Source: Flammulina velutipes
Taxonomy: Eukaryota; Basidiomycota; Agaricomycetes; Agaricales; Physalacriaceae
Reading direction: 5' to 3'
Length of the DNA stretch: 64,000 nt
NCBI GenBank assembly: GCA_011800155.1
Contig: CM022370.1
Span: 3,224,001 to 3,288,000, forward strand
The notes below the pieces were generated by a model. The model made no database searches, was not told the DNA's origin, and saw nothing but the letters and a program-made list of their open reading frames with translations. The position numbers and the translations under genes were made by a program. Positions 21,492 to 33,567 of this stretch are shown piece after piece (the first letter of the stretch is position 1; each line of letters begins with the position of its first letter).

Positions 21492-23420
21492 ATGGAACTT
21501 GCATCGTCCGAAATTCGCCAACGACGACCGCGCTCGCCCTCAGCGCCTTTTGCAGTTCCCTCAGCACGGCTCGCAGGCTGTCGTCCTCTGCCGTATTCCC
21601 TAGAGGCCCTGGATTTATCACCTTCTTCTCCTACCCATGCGCTGGCATCGCTGAGATTCCTCGTTCTGTCCTACCTGACCGAAGTGGAACAACGGCTCTC
21701 TCAGGTCGAGTCTCCAGACTTTGAAGCATGGAAGGCCAAGGGAGGAGAGGCCATGGAGGACGCGAACCAGTGGGTTCAGGACACCTTGGAAATGCTCGAG
21801 TCCATTCGCGCAGACGTTTCCTCGCACCTCCCCGATTTTTCAGTCGAGAGCTTCAAGGCGCACCTTCCTGAACTCCCCGACGTCCCGTCCATCGAGGATA
21901 TGAGATCGCATTTGCCCGACATGCGATCCCGGCTTCCTGATATGCCCGACATGTCTCTGCCCGACTTTTCCTTGTTAGAAATGCGCGCCAAGCTCGACGA
22001 CATCAAGACCCGTTTCCATGACCTCGATTTCGACAAACCTATAGATTATGTCCCTACTCTTCTAGAGCATCTACACCGCCTTCATTCGCATCTATCCTCA
22101 GACTCTCCTTCCGGATTCGACATTGTTTCCGCAGTGTTGAGTTCCAAGTTGGCGAGCTTCCTAGACTCCATTCTCTCCTCCGACCTCGTCTCCCACTTGG
22201 TTGACGTTGCCCCGGACATCAAGGAAGGCGAGGATATCATTGAGCGTACTGCCCATCAGGTTGCGGCTGCCATGAAACATTCTTTCGAAGGCTGTCGCTT
22301 AATACGATACTCTGACCTCCCCGAACAGTGGCGCAACAATCCATTTGTTACACACGGTTATAGGTTCGTGGCCTGTATCCACGATCAGCTCTAGGCTAAC
22401 CCTGCCCACGAAAGATTCATACCCATAGAAAGATGGCCTCTCATCGTCCTTTCCTTGTTTGCTTTCCATAATGAGACTTGTACGTCCGTCGACTGGGAAC
22501 TTTCACAACGCTTACTCTTTTCGCAGTAAATATTCATACCCATCTAATTCCCTTCCTCCTGTGGGGCATACACTCTATACCCTTCTTCAACTTTAATCCC
22601 CCGGAAATTGATACACCTGAACGGCTGTTCATGCTGTTCGCGCTCGTCTGCTTGGGTTGCAGTTCCGTCTACCACACCATGTCTGGATGTGCACACCACG
22701 CTAGCATGGAGTTCTGCGCTCGGGTAGACTACGTCGGTATCGGCTGGTACGTCCTCTTGCCGTTCAAATGATGACTACTGACGATCGCTCCAGGTTGATC
22801 AGCGCCAGCGTGGGGACTGTGGTTTACTACGGATTCCAGTGCCATCCCAACCTACGAAATGGTTACCTGGCACTGTGCTTCCTGACAGGATTGGCTGGGA
22901 ACATTTTCCCTTTCATGAAATGGTTCAATAGCTACGCGAACAGAGTCAGTTGCCTTACTGCCTTCATCCATATCTTTTCTGACAATTCGAATAGGGATGG
23001 CGCATTGTTTTCTTCTTGACACTGGCCTTCTCGTCGCTAGCTCCCTTAGCAACTTTTGCTTACCTTTCTACGGTCATGCAAACTCTACAATATATGGGTA
23101 CGTTATACAATGTTGGCCGTTACTATGACTGACGAGCTATCTCATAGCCCCGGTTATACCATCACTTGTGTCATACATTGCAGGACTCGTATTTTACGCT
23201 AGCCATGTCCCGGAACGATTCCTTTCGGACAAATGGCGCATTCGCTTGGATTCATTCGGTATCGGTGAGTTATCTTTGTCCGTGATAACCTTCTTGGGAG
23301 TCTAAACGCAGCAATGTAGGCTCTCATTCCATCTGGCACTGCTTTATCGTTCTGGCGGTCTATCAGCACAAAACTGCCATCCGAGTGTTGAAAGACAACG
23401 CGCTAGGATGTCAGATGTAG
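21492..23420 (+). CDS. PAQR/hemolysin III-related seven-TM receptor with long N-terminal extension (Izh3-like)
   Basis: Seven exons: 21492-22363, 22415-22479, 22527-22746, 22794-22944, 22995-23097, 23148-23264, 23320-23420; 542 residues. The ATG at 21492 is the first in the long frame. The first ~290 residues are soluble and helical, with a run of LPD-based repeats (SHLPDF, AHLPELPD, SHLPDM, SRLPDMPDM, SLPDF). The membrane part has the PAQR hallmarks: NETLNIHTHLIPF before the first helix, SSVYHTMSGCAH, ARVDYVGIG, and GSHSIWHCFIVLAVYQH near the end, giving the metal-binding His residues. Fungal Izh proteins affect zinc and lipid/sterol homeostasis; a Zn-dependent ceramidase-like activity is proposed for the family. 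The long N-terminus matches the Izh3 subtype. Confidence 0.88.
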
Positions 23421-24238
23421 TATGTACACGGTAGGACCTTGTTTGTAATTGTCCTTCCTTCGTGTATAAAGCGATGGAAATTCATATGTTGAACTAGTGC
23501 TAGTTCAACGTTCACCATTACTGAAGTGTGGCCGAGATATGTATATGAATTAATATCGCAATTCTTAAACTCCAATTTTAATTCAGTGTGACTCAAGCTC
23601 ACGTATTACGTGGCTTTCTTCGAACCACCATTGCCCTTCCGAGTTTACATCCTCGAACTTACCCATGCCTACTTTAATCTATCTCCGTCAACTCTAAACG
23701 CACCCTACTAAGTCTCCTAAAGCTCTTGTGCTTCTCGTTTGGCTTTTCATCTCGCGGCCTTGGCGCTTCTGGCTAAACTTCACACAATCTTGAGCCTCAC
23801 GCAAGAAACCATTATGCGACGGGTGTAGCATCTTTCCTATACCGTCCTTGAAGGATATCAACCCTTCTTCAACACCGTAATCCCAATCTATCATCGCCTC
23901 GGTGTCCCAGCACAAAGCAAAGTGGTCACACGATCACACGCAACATGTGCTATGAAAGCTAGCGGTGTACTACGTATTCAGCATCAAGCCTTTCTGATGC
24001 TAGCAACCTGACTTGAGAAGCGTAACCCGGATGTAGGACATGCGGCTTTGCTCCTCTAACGCACCATCCTCTCCGGGTCGAGAAGCGCATCTTCTCAGTC
24101 GTAAGGGTTACGAGTCTGGTGAGTTGAGGCTCCATAGCGTTCATGTGTCCTATTTCTCCCCATTATTACTGGGTGCTTCTTCCCTGCTGGATGCCTTAAA
24201 GGAGCAGAAGGCAAGAGTGCAAGGCTTCAAGGAGCGCC
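23421..24238. other. Intergenic region upstream of the GH92 gene
   Basis: 818 bp between the PAQR stop codon and the GH92 start. It should carry the GH92 promoter. One minus-strand open stretch (23694-23933) looks protein-like but has no start; it is listed separately as a possible relic. Confidence 0.5.
23694..23933 (-). pseudogene. Possible relic of a protein-coding exon
   Basis: An open frame without an ATG encodes about 79 residues of ordinary composition (for example HFALCWDTEAMIDWDYG, LHPSHNGFLREAQDCVKF) and ends in a stop codon at 23694. The frame is closed by TGA just upstream at about 23934, and I find no acceptor site that would join it to an upstream exon. A further 61-codon frame (23959-24144) lies just upstream on the same strand in the same style. 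Together they could be the remains of a decayed gene. The family is not recognised. Confidence 0.3.
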
Positions 24239-27200
24239 ATGCATTTCTGCTTTCAAAATCTTTTTCTCGCCTTTTCCTTCGTCCTTGTCGCTGCTCAGCC
24301 GTCTCCAGAGGTCCAGGATAGGATTACACAGGCTATCTTGGATGCTGCGAATGATCCTAGCCCCAATTATGCAGCTTTTGTGAACCCCTTCATCGGCACG
24401 GGTATGTTTAGCTAGTTTTCTTGCGATGTCTTACTGACGAGAGGCGTATTAGACAACCAAGGAGATGTTTGGTATGACAATGCAATGCATCCTCAAAGCT
24501 CCAAAGCCCTGATGCTGTTCCAGTCCGGGCGCGTCGGTTCCCTTTGGCGTGGTAAATTTTCATTACGCGCTTGCAAACGGCTTCTGAGAGACATTCTGGC
24601 AGGCTAAATTCAGCACGGATATGACTGGATACGCACCTGCAGGTGAATTCGTTGTTTTGCTAGGCCTGAGCCGAACTCATGCATCCTCCAAGGATATATC
24701 ACCGATCCCAATGAAAGAATCAAAGGATTCAGCCCGCTTCATGACAGTGGTATCGGGGCTTCTGGTTAGTAAATAGGCTCCACTACCCCGTCGAGCTTCT
24801 AAAGTCCATCTAACCCAGGTTCTTATGGCAACTTTGAGGTCATGCCTCTCCTCTGCCCAGACGGGTTCAATACATGCATAACGCATTTTAACAAACGGCT
24901 TCGATACAGAAAAAGTAACACTGATGGTTCGTTGTTTTCTCAACCAACATTTCTGGTTACTAACTAGCAACGTACCGCTTTCCAGACGCTTCTCCCGGAT
25001 ACTTCTCTTTGACAATGGACAACGATCTTCGAATGGAAGCTACAGCGACTCGCCGAGCTGGTATAGAGCGATTTACCTTCCCTAGTGGGTCAAAGCCTTA
25101 TGTCGTCATCGACATGGCGGGGGATAACGCTGGTACATTCGCTTACGGTACATTGGACATCGATCCAGAGAAAGGTCGAGTCAAAATAGGTGGACGTTGG
25201 GGTCCAAGGTCAGCCTTTCTCCACTATCCACGCTAAACAGGCAATACTAATTTGAATTGTAGTTTCGGCCCTTCCAGTTTTCGATATCAAGCCTTTGCAT
25301 GCTATGATGTTCTTAATGGCGGATCGCAGACACTTGAAGAGTATGGTATCTGGACGGCAGACGAGTATGCTCACTTAATCTCTCCAGCACTGGCGTCTCT
25401 GACACCTCATTCTAGTTATGGACTCGACGCTAAAGGCTTAGGCCAAACACATCTCAATCTCACTCAGAACCTCATCGGCGGACCTATATACCAATCTGGC
25501 GCCCTTCTATCTTTCGCGGGCAACCCGGAAACAATCACGTTCCGTGTTGGCGTGTCGTTCGTCTCTGCAGACCAGGCTTGCGCCAATGCCGAAAGCGAGG
25601 TCGGGGACTCAACGTTTGACGAGGTGCTCACGAAGGCGATAGCTCTCTGGAACGAGAAGCTGAGCAAGGTGGAGATTGACATCGCTAACACACCTCCCGA
25701 TATAACAAACATGTTATATTCATCCCTGTATCGTGCTGCACTCACTCCGGTACTTTGATCACTTCATGGTTCTCTGTTGGAAACAGCTAAACCTTCAAAC
25801 AGAATAATGCTACGGGAGAGACTCAGGGTGCATTTTCTGGCACTTCGTCTTACTACTTCGATTCGCTGTACTGCAGGTAACATTAACTTTTCATGTTTTT
25901 GACATCATACTCATGCTCAACTTCCTCTCAGCTGGGATACGGCAAGTCACTTGTGCTTTCTTGGACCACTAATCTTACCTTTTGTGTAGTACCGAACTTT
26001 CTTCCCCCTTCTCAGTCTTCATTCTCCAGTCGAGTTTGCCCAGATTGTTGATAGCTACATCGATGGTTGGCGCAAGCTTGGCTGGATGCCTGAATGTCGC
26101 ACGAACAATGTTCCCGGCTATACGCAGGGTGGTGCGTCGTTTTCCTACAGAGTCCTTTCACAACAATTCACTCACGGAGGTGCAGGTTCCAGCGCTGACA
26201 ACATCGTTGCTCATTTCGCTGTCAATTACCCCAACGAGGCCGAGGATTTGGGCATCGATTTAACAGAAATGTATTCAGCAATGATGGCTGATGCAGAGCT
26301 GAACCCGCCTGAATGGAACACCTTAGGGCGACAAGTGAATGTGTACAAGTCAGTCAACTTATTATCGATCATGATTTTTCCACTCACACAAACATGTAGG
26401 AAGTATGGATACGTTCCCTTTGCTGTCCTTGATCCCTCGAGTACCGGTCGGCAAACCAGAGAGGCTAGTCGAACTCTAGAGGTACCGATCGCCTCCTGCA
26501 TTCTTAACGAACATGTCATCGATGAAACTTGCAGTACGCGTTTGAGGACTTTGCCATCGCTCAAGTTGCAAAACTTCTTAACAAAACTCAGGATGCAGCC
26601 AAATACTACAATCGGTCCCTGGTATGCCAAAACCCTCTGTGCCCCATCATATACTAAAGACTATGATTATTCCAGTGGTATCGTAATGTGTGGGATCCTT
26701 CTGTGACAAGCGATGGTTTCACCGGCTTCACACAGAAACGTTTCATGGACGGCAGCTTCTCGTACAGCGATCCGATAAACTGTTCACCAAAAAACCAGGG
26801 CTCTCGGTCATGTTCTTTCGAATCTGACAATGTCAATGGGTTTTACGAATCGTCTGCTTGGGAGTACAGCTGGTTCGCGCCACACGACGCGGCGCATCTC
26901 ATTGAGTTGATGGGTGGAAATGTACGCCTTATATTGGATCGTGTTACTATGGAAAACTCACCGGTTCATAGGCGACTTTCATCGATCGTCTTCACCACTT
27001 CTTCGATGCAGGATACTACCTCGCCGGAAACGAACCCTCCTTCCAAACTCCAATCGGATATCACTACGCGGACAAACCAGCGTTATCCGTAGACCAAGTA
27101 CGCAAAGTAGTCTTCCAGAATTTTGGAATCTGTAAGTTTCGCATTACCACCGCCGGTTGTTCGTTCCTAAAACCATTCCTTAGCCGCTGCGGGACTTCCT

Positions 27201-27587
27201 GGGAACGATGATCAGGCAGCAATGGCATCACTCTTGGTCTTCCACCTCCTTGGTTTCTACCCCGTCCCCTCGACGTCTGAGTTCCTCGTTCTCTCACCAT
27301 TCATACCCAAATATACCATCCACAACTCGTATCTCAACACCAGCACGACAGTGACAGTTGTGAATTACTCGCTGGATTCCGTGCAAGAGAACATACCGGC
27401 CGGCGCGCCAGCTTATGTGGAGAGCGTTACTATCAATGGGAAAACGACGGAGTCTCGATGCCATTTCGACTTTCATGATGTCTTTAGGGTTGGTGGGGAC
27501 GTGGTGATCACGCTAACAGCAGACAAGGATAGTGCAAACTCCTGTGGTGGCTCGTTACCTGCCAGTCTATCAACAGGCGGGTTCTAA
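24239..27587 (+). CDS. Secreted GH92 alpha-1,2-mannosidase-like glycoside hydrolase
   Basis: 17 exons: 24239-24401, 24453-24471, 24524-24551, 24603-24642, 24693-24764, 24819-24926, 24986-25208, 25263-25749, 25803-25876, 25932-25941, 25990-26131, 26186-26348, 26400-26481, 26535-26621, 26676-26921, 26972-27131, 27184-27587; 835 residues with all phases consistent. It begins with a signal peptide (MHFCFQNLFLAFSFVLVAAQ). GH92 landmarks: NPFIGTDNQGDVCPGASVPFG, YAPAGYITD, YCSWDTYRTFFPL, CRTNNVPGYTQGGSSADN, EYAFEDFAIAQVAK, GNEPSF and PGNDDQAAM; the last is the conserved loop carrying the catalytic-base Asp. The family is Ca2+-dependent and removes mannose from N- or O-glycans. Exon 10 is only 10 nt and is followed by a GC-AG intron. 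Intron density is far above that of its neighbours. Confidence 0.9.
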
Positions 27588-27848
27588 TATTGGGAGGTAC
27601 AAAGGGAATGAAATTAGGAAGAAGTTCAAATCAAGTTTTTTTATCACGCTGTCAATACAAAATATGCATTCAAACAATTCATTAGTATTGTCGACGCATT
27701 GAGTACAAAGGTGTTCTACACGGGATAGGGCGATATGGGTAAAAGCCTATCCACGAAGTCGTAAGTAAATCAGTTATAGAAATGGTGTAAGCAAAATAGA
27801 AAACGATAAAAAGCAGCGGGTCGTAAATACATAAAACAGAAATACAGG

Positions 27849-30800
27849 TCATGACTGGGGGAACGTTACTCGTACAACACGTCCGTTATTGGGGTCATCG
27901 CCAAATGAGAAGCCATTCCTGACAAAGATCATAAGTCAAGTTGCCTAACAATGATATGCAAAGCTTACTCTTTCAGGATTGAGGTTAGTTTCATCTTGAC
28001 CATACGTCCCTTAGGCGCCTTTGGTGTCGTGATTAGAAGCGGTTTATCGACCATACCAGCACCCAAAAGTGAGGTCAACCGAACTTCTAGGGCATCGGCA
28101 GCCTTAGGCGCTGTAAGCGACGAGACATCAAGTTCATGCGAGGTCGCGTTCTTGGACTTATCTGTATAGGAATATGTCAGTTCTTATTTCCTGACATGAT
28201 CCAAAAGAGAAACATACCCAGGAGGAATTTGCGACCTGCACGATCCTTCATCTTGTCGATCTTCTTCCTGATACTCTCTAGCTCTGCGTTCTTCACCCGC
28301 TTTTCCTTTGCGTCGGCGCCACCATCTTCCTCTTTCAGATCCCGTAAGATGTTCATCAAAGCCGTTTCCCGCTTCACGTAGTCAGCCAACTTCGAATGAT
28401 GCGTGATCGCCTCTTGAAGGAGAGATTTTTGGGTGGACTGAATACTAAGCTCGCTTGAAAAGGATGGAATCGGAGATAGCGGTTGTTCAGCACCCCACAT
28501 CTCTGGGTATGGCGGGGGAGGTGTGTCATCGACGACGGTCTCGTTGGTATGGGCAGTAGATGGATCGACAGCAGGCAACTCGGGTACTGGGAACGAAGGC
28601 GCATTTGTTGCTTGAGGCACCTCAGAACTTGCTGGAGCCTCGGATCCCGCTCGTTCTGTGCCGAACATTGTTTTGAGACCAAAGATCGAAGGAGCCTCTG
28701 AACGTGCTCCAGGTGCTGGTGCAACGGAAGCTGGTGCCACCGATGCTGGAGCCACCGATGCTGGTGCCGTTGGTGCGATATCTGAAGCAGCTGGTACCAC
28801 TGAGGGTGTTATATCATTGCCAAAGACTGTTTGCATGCCGAAGATGGAGGGAGGTGCTTCGGTTCGTCCTGGTGCCTCAGATGGCGCTGGCGCTTCGGTC
28901 CGCGGTGCTTCTGAACGTACTGGTGCAGGTGCTTCCGAGGCGGGCGGGGCTTCGGATAAAGCAGGGGCCTCAGAGGGAGCAGGAACCTCAGACCGAAGGC
29001 CTGAAGGTCCCCTTCCTAGCTGACTACCGAATGCCGACTTCGAGCCAAACACAGAATGAGGCGCCTCTGATCTCGGTGAGGCTTCAGAACGTGCTGGAGC
29101 TTCAGAAGGAGGGGCAGATGGTGGAAGCGACTTGTCCATCCATACAGATCGACCAGCCTCTGACCTGGCTGTTGCAACCGACCTGTCTCCCCACGTAGAT
29201 CTAGGTGCTTCGGAAGGAGCCGGTGCTTCAGATGGAGCTGGAGCTTCCGATGGAGGCGCAGACGGGGGAAGAGATTTCACTGCCCATGCCGATTTAGCGG
29301 CTTCAGAGCGAGGGGGCGCCACAGAGGGTGCTACAGAAGGCGCTGGTGCTTCCGATGGAGGAGGCGAAACTACAGTAGACTTTGATCCCCATCCTGACGG
29401 TGCTTGAGATTGGCGCGGTGCTTCGGACGGCGCTGGAGCTTCCGAAGGAGGCGGCGACACCACAGTAGATTTCGAGCCCCATCTTGAGGGGGCCTGAGAA
29501 CGAGGAGGCGCCTGGGACGGCGCTGGTGCTTCCGAAGGAGGTACTGACGGTGCTCTGCTGAATCCAAACAGAGAGCGAGGCGCTTCGGAACGGGCGGGAG
29601 CTTCAGAAGGAGCACGGGAGGGCGCCTCTGACGGGGTGCCTAGCACACTTCCGAATGCTGACCTCAAACCCCATCCAGTACGAGCGGGCGCCTCAGAGCG
29701 AGCAGGCGCTTCTGAGCGAGGAGGTGCTACTGAGTGGGCGGGTGCTTCTGAACGGGCAGGTGCCTCCGAACGAGCGGGTGCCTCCGAACGAGTGGGTGCC
29801 TCCGAACGAGCAGGTGCCTCCGACCGAGCAGGTGCTTCAGAGCGAGCAGGTGCTTCAGAGCGCGCGGGCGCCTCAGAGCGGGCAGGTGCCTCAGAACGAG
29901 CAGGTGCCTCTGAAGGTGCTGCTTCCGAGGGCGCGATCCCGAACTCGCTGCCGAACGCTGACTTCAACCCAAATATGGAGCGAGGCGCCTCCGAGCGAGC
30001 ACCACGACCAAACCGACTGTCAGCGACCGACTTCGCATCGTCTCCCCGTTCTGATACGACGGTGGGAGCTTTCGAGTGCGGGATGGTAGGCGCGACAGAG
30101 ACAACTGTGGGGGTCTTGCGGGAGTTGGACGAGGGAATTTCGGCTGGGGCTGGGGCTTCAGACGGTGCCACAGATTGAGCGACGGACACAACTGTTGGCG
30201 CTTTCGATAGAGCCTTCGAGCCCTTTGGAGTAGGAACCCTGGATGGCGGTGCACTGGGTACTCTGGAAGGCGCAACAGACACCACGGTAGGAGCTTTGGC
30301 AGGAGGTATATCTACTATAGTCGGAGCCCTGGTTGGTGCGCGAGGAGGCGAAAATTGAGGATTAGTAGGCGGAATACCAATAGTCGTGGGTGCCCTGGAG
30401 GCGGGAGGACTCTATGACTGTTGTTAACAAAGGCTGTAGATCATGATGGTATTTCTTACAAATGAATTGCTCGCGAACGGTGGTACATCAGCGAGATCTT
30501 CAGGAAGGCCGTCCAGAATCGACGCCCGACTGGAGTCTGGTGGGGGCACAGGCTTTGCTTCATTTTCGGGCGTTGAACTGTTAGTACCACGCTTTGAATT
30601 TGGTGCAGGCTCGAGGGTAGGGACTGGAGGTGGTTCGTCCACAGCGAAAAGCGCAGAGGGCGATGCTGATGGGGTGAATGAAGGTGCATCGAATCCACGA
30701 TTAGACGTAGGCAAGGGACGGTCCTGTTTGGGAGGAGGCGTGGGAGCAGCGTCTTCCTTGCGAATACTCTCCCAATCGAAGATCTCTGGCATGTCTGCGG

Positions 30801-31818
30801 TGGCAGGTACGGGTTCCGTGTCCTCTGGTTCTGGCTCAGGAATGGGCGTGAAAGGTATTTCTGGCTTGGGTGTCGTTCGTTCCTCGGGTACAATAATTTC
30901 TGGGAGATCCTCGAGGCGTTCTGTAGTAGTTGAGGAGGGAGATGTAGAGGAAGAGAAGAGGTCGTCAATGTTCTGGCGCTGGGCAGCAAGGAAAAGATCA
31001 TGGCGGGTGAATCCAGTGGTTGTTCCGACGTTAGTGGTGGAGACACTCTCGGTATCATCCGAGTCAACGAGTTGGCGGGAGATAACAGAGGCTGTGTCGG
31101 TTTCTGAGACAGTGTCTGGGAAGAAGCCTGGGACTGGCCGGCGGGGGATGCGGGGGGTGGGCGGGACAGTCGGTCGTGATTGCGTCTGGGACTGGGACTG
31201 GGACTGGGACTGGGATTGGGATTGGGACCGGGAGTGGGGAACAGTGGAGGCGGATATCACCGACGTTGTCCGGGAGCCGACCTGAGAGCCGACCTGCGAG
31301 CCCTCTGCGGAAGAAATGATGGACGACGACCGAGAATGGGAGAATCGCACAGTCCGGGTTTTCGGTATCAAGCGAGGGATCCTGACCGTCCGTATCGAGC
31401 GCGTTAGCAGGTAGATATCTCGCCGAATCCTGTGCCATTGTCTGTTCATCCCCGTCTCCTTCCATACACTCGGTGCTACGTCCGCCAGCACCATCCCCAT
31501 CCCGGACCATATCACAACCAGCACCATCCGACCGAGATTTTCCGTCATGAGAAAGTCGATAAACAAGCGTACGCCGTAGCCAATGTACGGGTCAAAAGAC
31601 CGGGGCATCTTTTGGATGAAGTGCAGCAACACAATGCCCTCCCATAGTCCAATGATAGTGCTTGTGAGCTTGAGGTCCTGTTGGCTGACCACATCGACGA
31701 CAAAGCGAAGCGCGAGACCGACGCCGATAGCTAGGATGCTGTCCATGAAGAATCCGACTCGACTGCTAACATGGAACGACGATGATCTTGACGAAAACAC
31801 TGAGCCGACGATACTCAT
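27849..31818 (-). CDS. Large membrane-anchored repeat protein with Smr-like C-terminal domain
   Basis: Four exons (minus): 31818-30460, 30411-28218, 28161-27969, 27918-27849; 1271 residues. Residues 20-120 hold three or four hydrophobic segments (FMDSILAIGVGLALRFVVDVV; IIGLWEGIVLLHFIQ; MVLVVIWSGMGMVLADV). A Ser/Pro/Glu-rich disordered region follows with an (SQ)n run. Exon 2 encodes about 500 residues of SEAPAR-type repeats. The last ~170 residues are helical (HHSKLADYVKRE...RRKIDKMKDRAG-like) and then LDVSSLTAPKAADALEVRL...GRMVKMKLTSIL...DDPNNGRVVRVTF, which matches the strand/helix pattern of Smr domains, although the usual LDLHGL motif reads LDVSSL, so nuclease activity is doubtful. Splice phases join the parts into one protein, but the first exon could be a separate gene. 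Function unknown. Confidence 0.68.
29670..29925 (-). repeat. Tandem repeats encoding SEAPAR units
   Basis: About 17-20 imperfect copies of an 18-bp unit on the minus strand, each encoding Ser-Glu-Ala-Pro-Ala-Arg or a close variant, form the densest part of a much longer degenerate array (about 28700-30180). Antisense frames through the array are open only because of the repeat. Confidence 0.85.
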
Positions 31819-33567
31819 CGTGGTGGAAGATGAGGGGAAAAAGTCAACCGGAACAAAATCGGCATTGTTTGTTTACCTCGGGCTCGGCTTTCCCCATTGT
31901 TCTTTACGTCTCCTCCTCCATTCAACTTGCGTTCGACTTGGACTTCCTTGCGGGTCTCTGTATATGATTTCTGGCTCTTTCTCCATGAACGGAAGCAGAC
32001 TTTATGCCTCCGTGGGTGTAAATCGGGATATCGCCGACAAGCCGCTTCCTTGATCTCGACCGGACGGCAGCATCCACTACTTTTCACTCTGTTTTTGCCT
32101 CTTTTTGTGCTACTGAGGAATGTAAATGACTCCGCATAGCTCTTCATCTGAATATTCTTCTGCTGTGCGTTCCAAAACCTGTTACATCTCGAATCTCCTC
32201 AACGCCGATACTATTATATCTACATCATCAGCCAGAGTCATATCCTTGCCATGGCCCTCGGGCTCGTCTTCGGGAATGACATATCATATCGCTGGCATAT
32301 TATGCTGTGGCGATTAGACTATCACGAGGTTGGTCAATAGTCTGAACAAGGTCTGAAGTGGGTCTCCTATTTATTCTGCGTGTTGGGACTACTACTAGTA
32401 CAAGGGCGGTGATATTACAATGATACACAGTGGGTCTATGGTCGTTACACTGAATGATAATACAGGTTTTGCGTTGACGTGCATTCTATACCTAAAAGAT
32501 GTTATAGGCTAAATGCCTCCCAATAATTGGTGTTGGGCGGCTAGAAAAATTACGCATCAGCACAATGTGCAAAATGGTGATATAGCGACGAACCGCGTTT
32601 TCGGCACTGCTGTTGTCTGATAAAATAATGAGCTTTGACAACCCAGCACAGACTTGGAACCTACGAGCAACGCGAGCTCTGAATAATGACAAGCATTGTC
32701 TACCGTATGCATCGACGAACGGGATACCGCAAACCTCTCCAATTGAGAAATATCTCCCAGCCTGCCAGGTTGACGGCCTTGAAGGGGGCATTTAACGATT
32801 AACAAGAGCTGTAAAGTGGTGGTAGGTTGTAATAATGGGCAATAATATGATTCATGAGATACGACTTAACCTAGACATATATGCCCACCGTTTATCAGCA
32901 CGTAAAGCGCGGTATCGCTAGGGTAGAGCAGTGACTCGACGATCGGGCGTCAAACGGGAGTTACGCGCCGCATCTACGCGCCAGCATCTCCCAAACTCGG
33001 GAACGATAAATGACTCAAGGACCGCGGAACGTATACACCGCAGGATAACTGTTAAGGATCTATTAAGGAGAATACGCTTTGGCTAGGGATCATCGTCAAC
33101 ACAGCGCTCCGTTGACGGGAGGCAGTAGTCCGAGCTTCGACGATTGACAGGACGGAAGTATAATAGAGTTGAAAGTGATCGGTCAAGTATGTTCCTGCGC
33201 ATCACTCGTCACGATCATTCCTCCATCATCCACGAGTCTTCGTTTGAAGGCCTCCTTATCGAGTCTCTCCCATTCTTAGGTTTCGAAAGGCCCGGCGTCT
33301 ATGTCCTCCATGGTCTTAACTTCCTCTTTGTATGACTCACGGAACGATAGCGGAATCCAAGTAAAACAGTATAATTCTCTGTGCCCAGATCCGACCGACT
33401 TGCTCTGCTATGACTCTATCATATCCCACCCAGAATGTTCTATGATTCACGAGCCTACTCTTGTAAGCAAAATATCTCTGTGTCCCCTGATAAATATCTC
33501 GAAACCCAATCCCAAAAGAAAAGAAAAAAGGATCTATGAAATCAAGGCAGTGCTGCGGACTAGCCCT
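31819..33567. other. Gene-poor intergenic region
   Basis: About 1.75 kb. It contains the promoter of the large repeat protein and is otherwise AT-richer than the neighbouring coding DNA. Short open frames on both strands (for example 32557-32805) show no domain, splice or codon evidence. No RNA gene is recognised. Confidence 0.5.

Noticed and set aside
29636..30178. 180-codon plus-strand frame with repeated GASERA units
   Set aside because: It is the antisense reading of the SEAPAR repeat; the minus frame is spliced into a longer protein with clear terminal domains.
28177..30285. Second half of the Smr-like protein as an independent 702-residue gene
   Set aside because: The first Met of this frame has nothing upstream to support it, while the intron 30412-30459 joins it in phase to the membrane exon. 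The two-gene option is mentioned as a residual possibility.
31186..31235. TGGGAC/TGGGAT hexanucleotide run
   Set aside because: It is a short coding microsatellite for Ser-Gln repeats in the large membrane protein, not a telomere-like or regulatory repeat.
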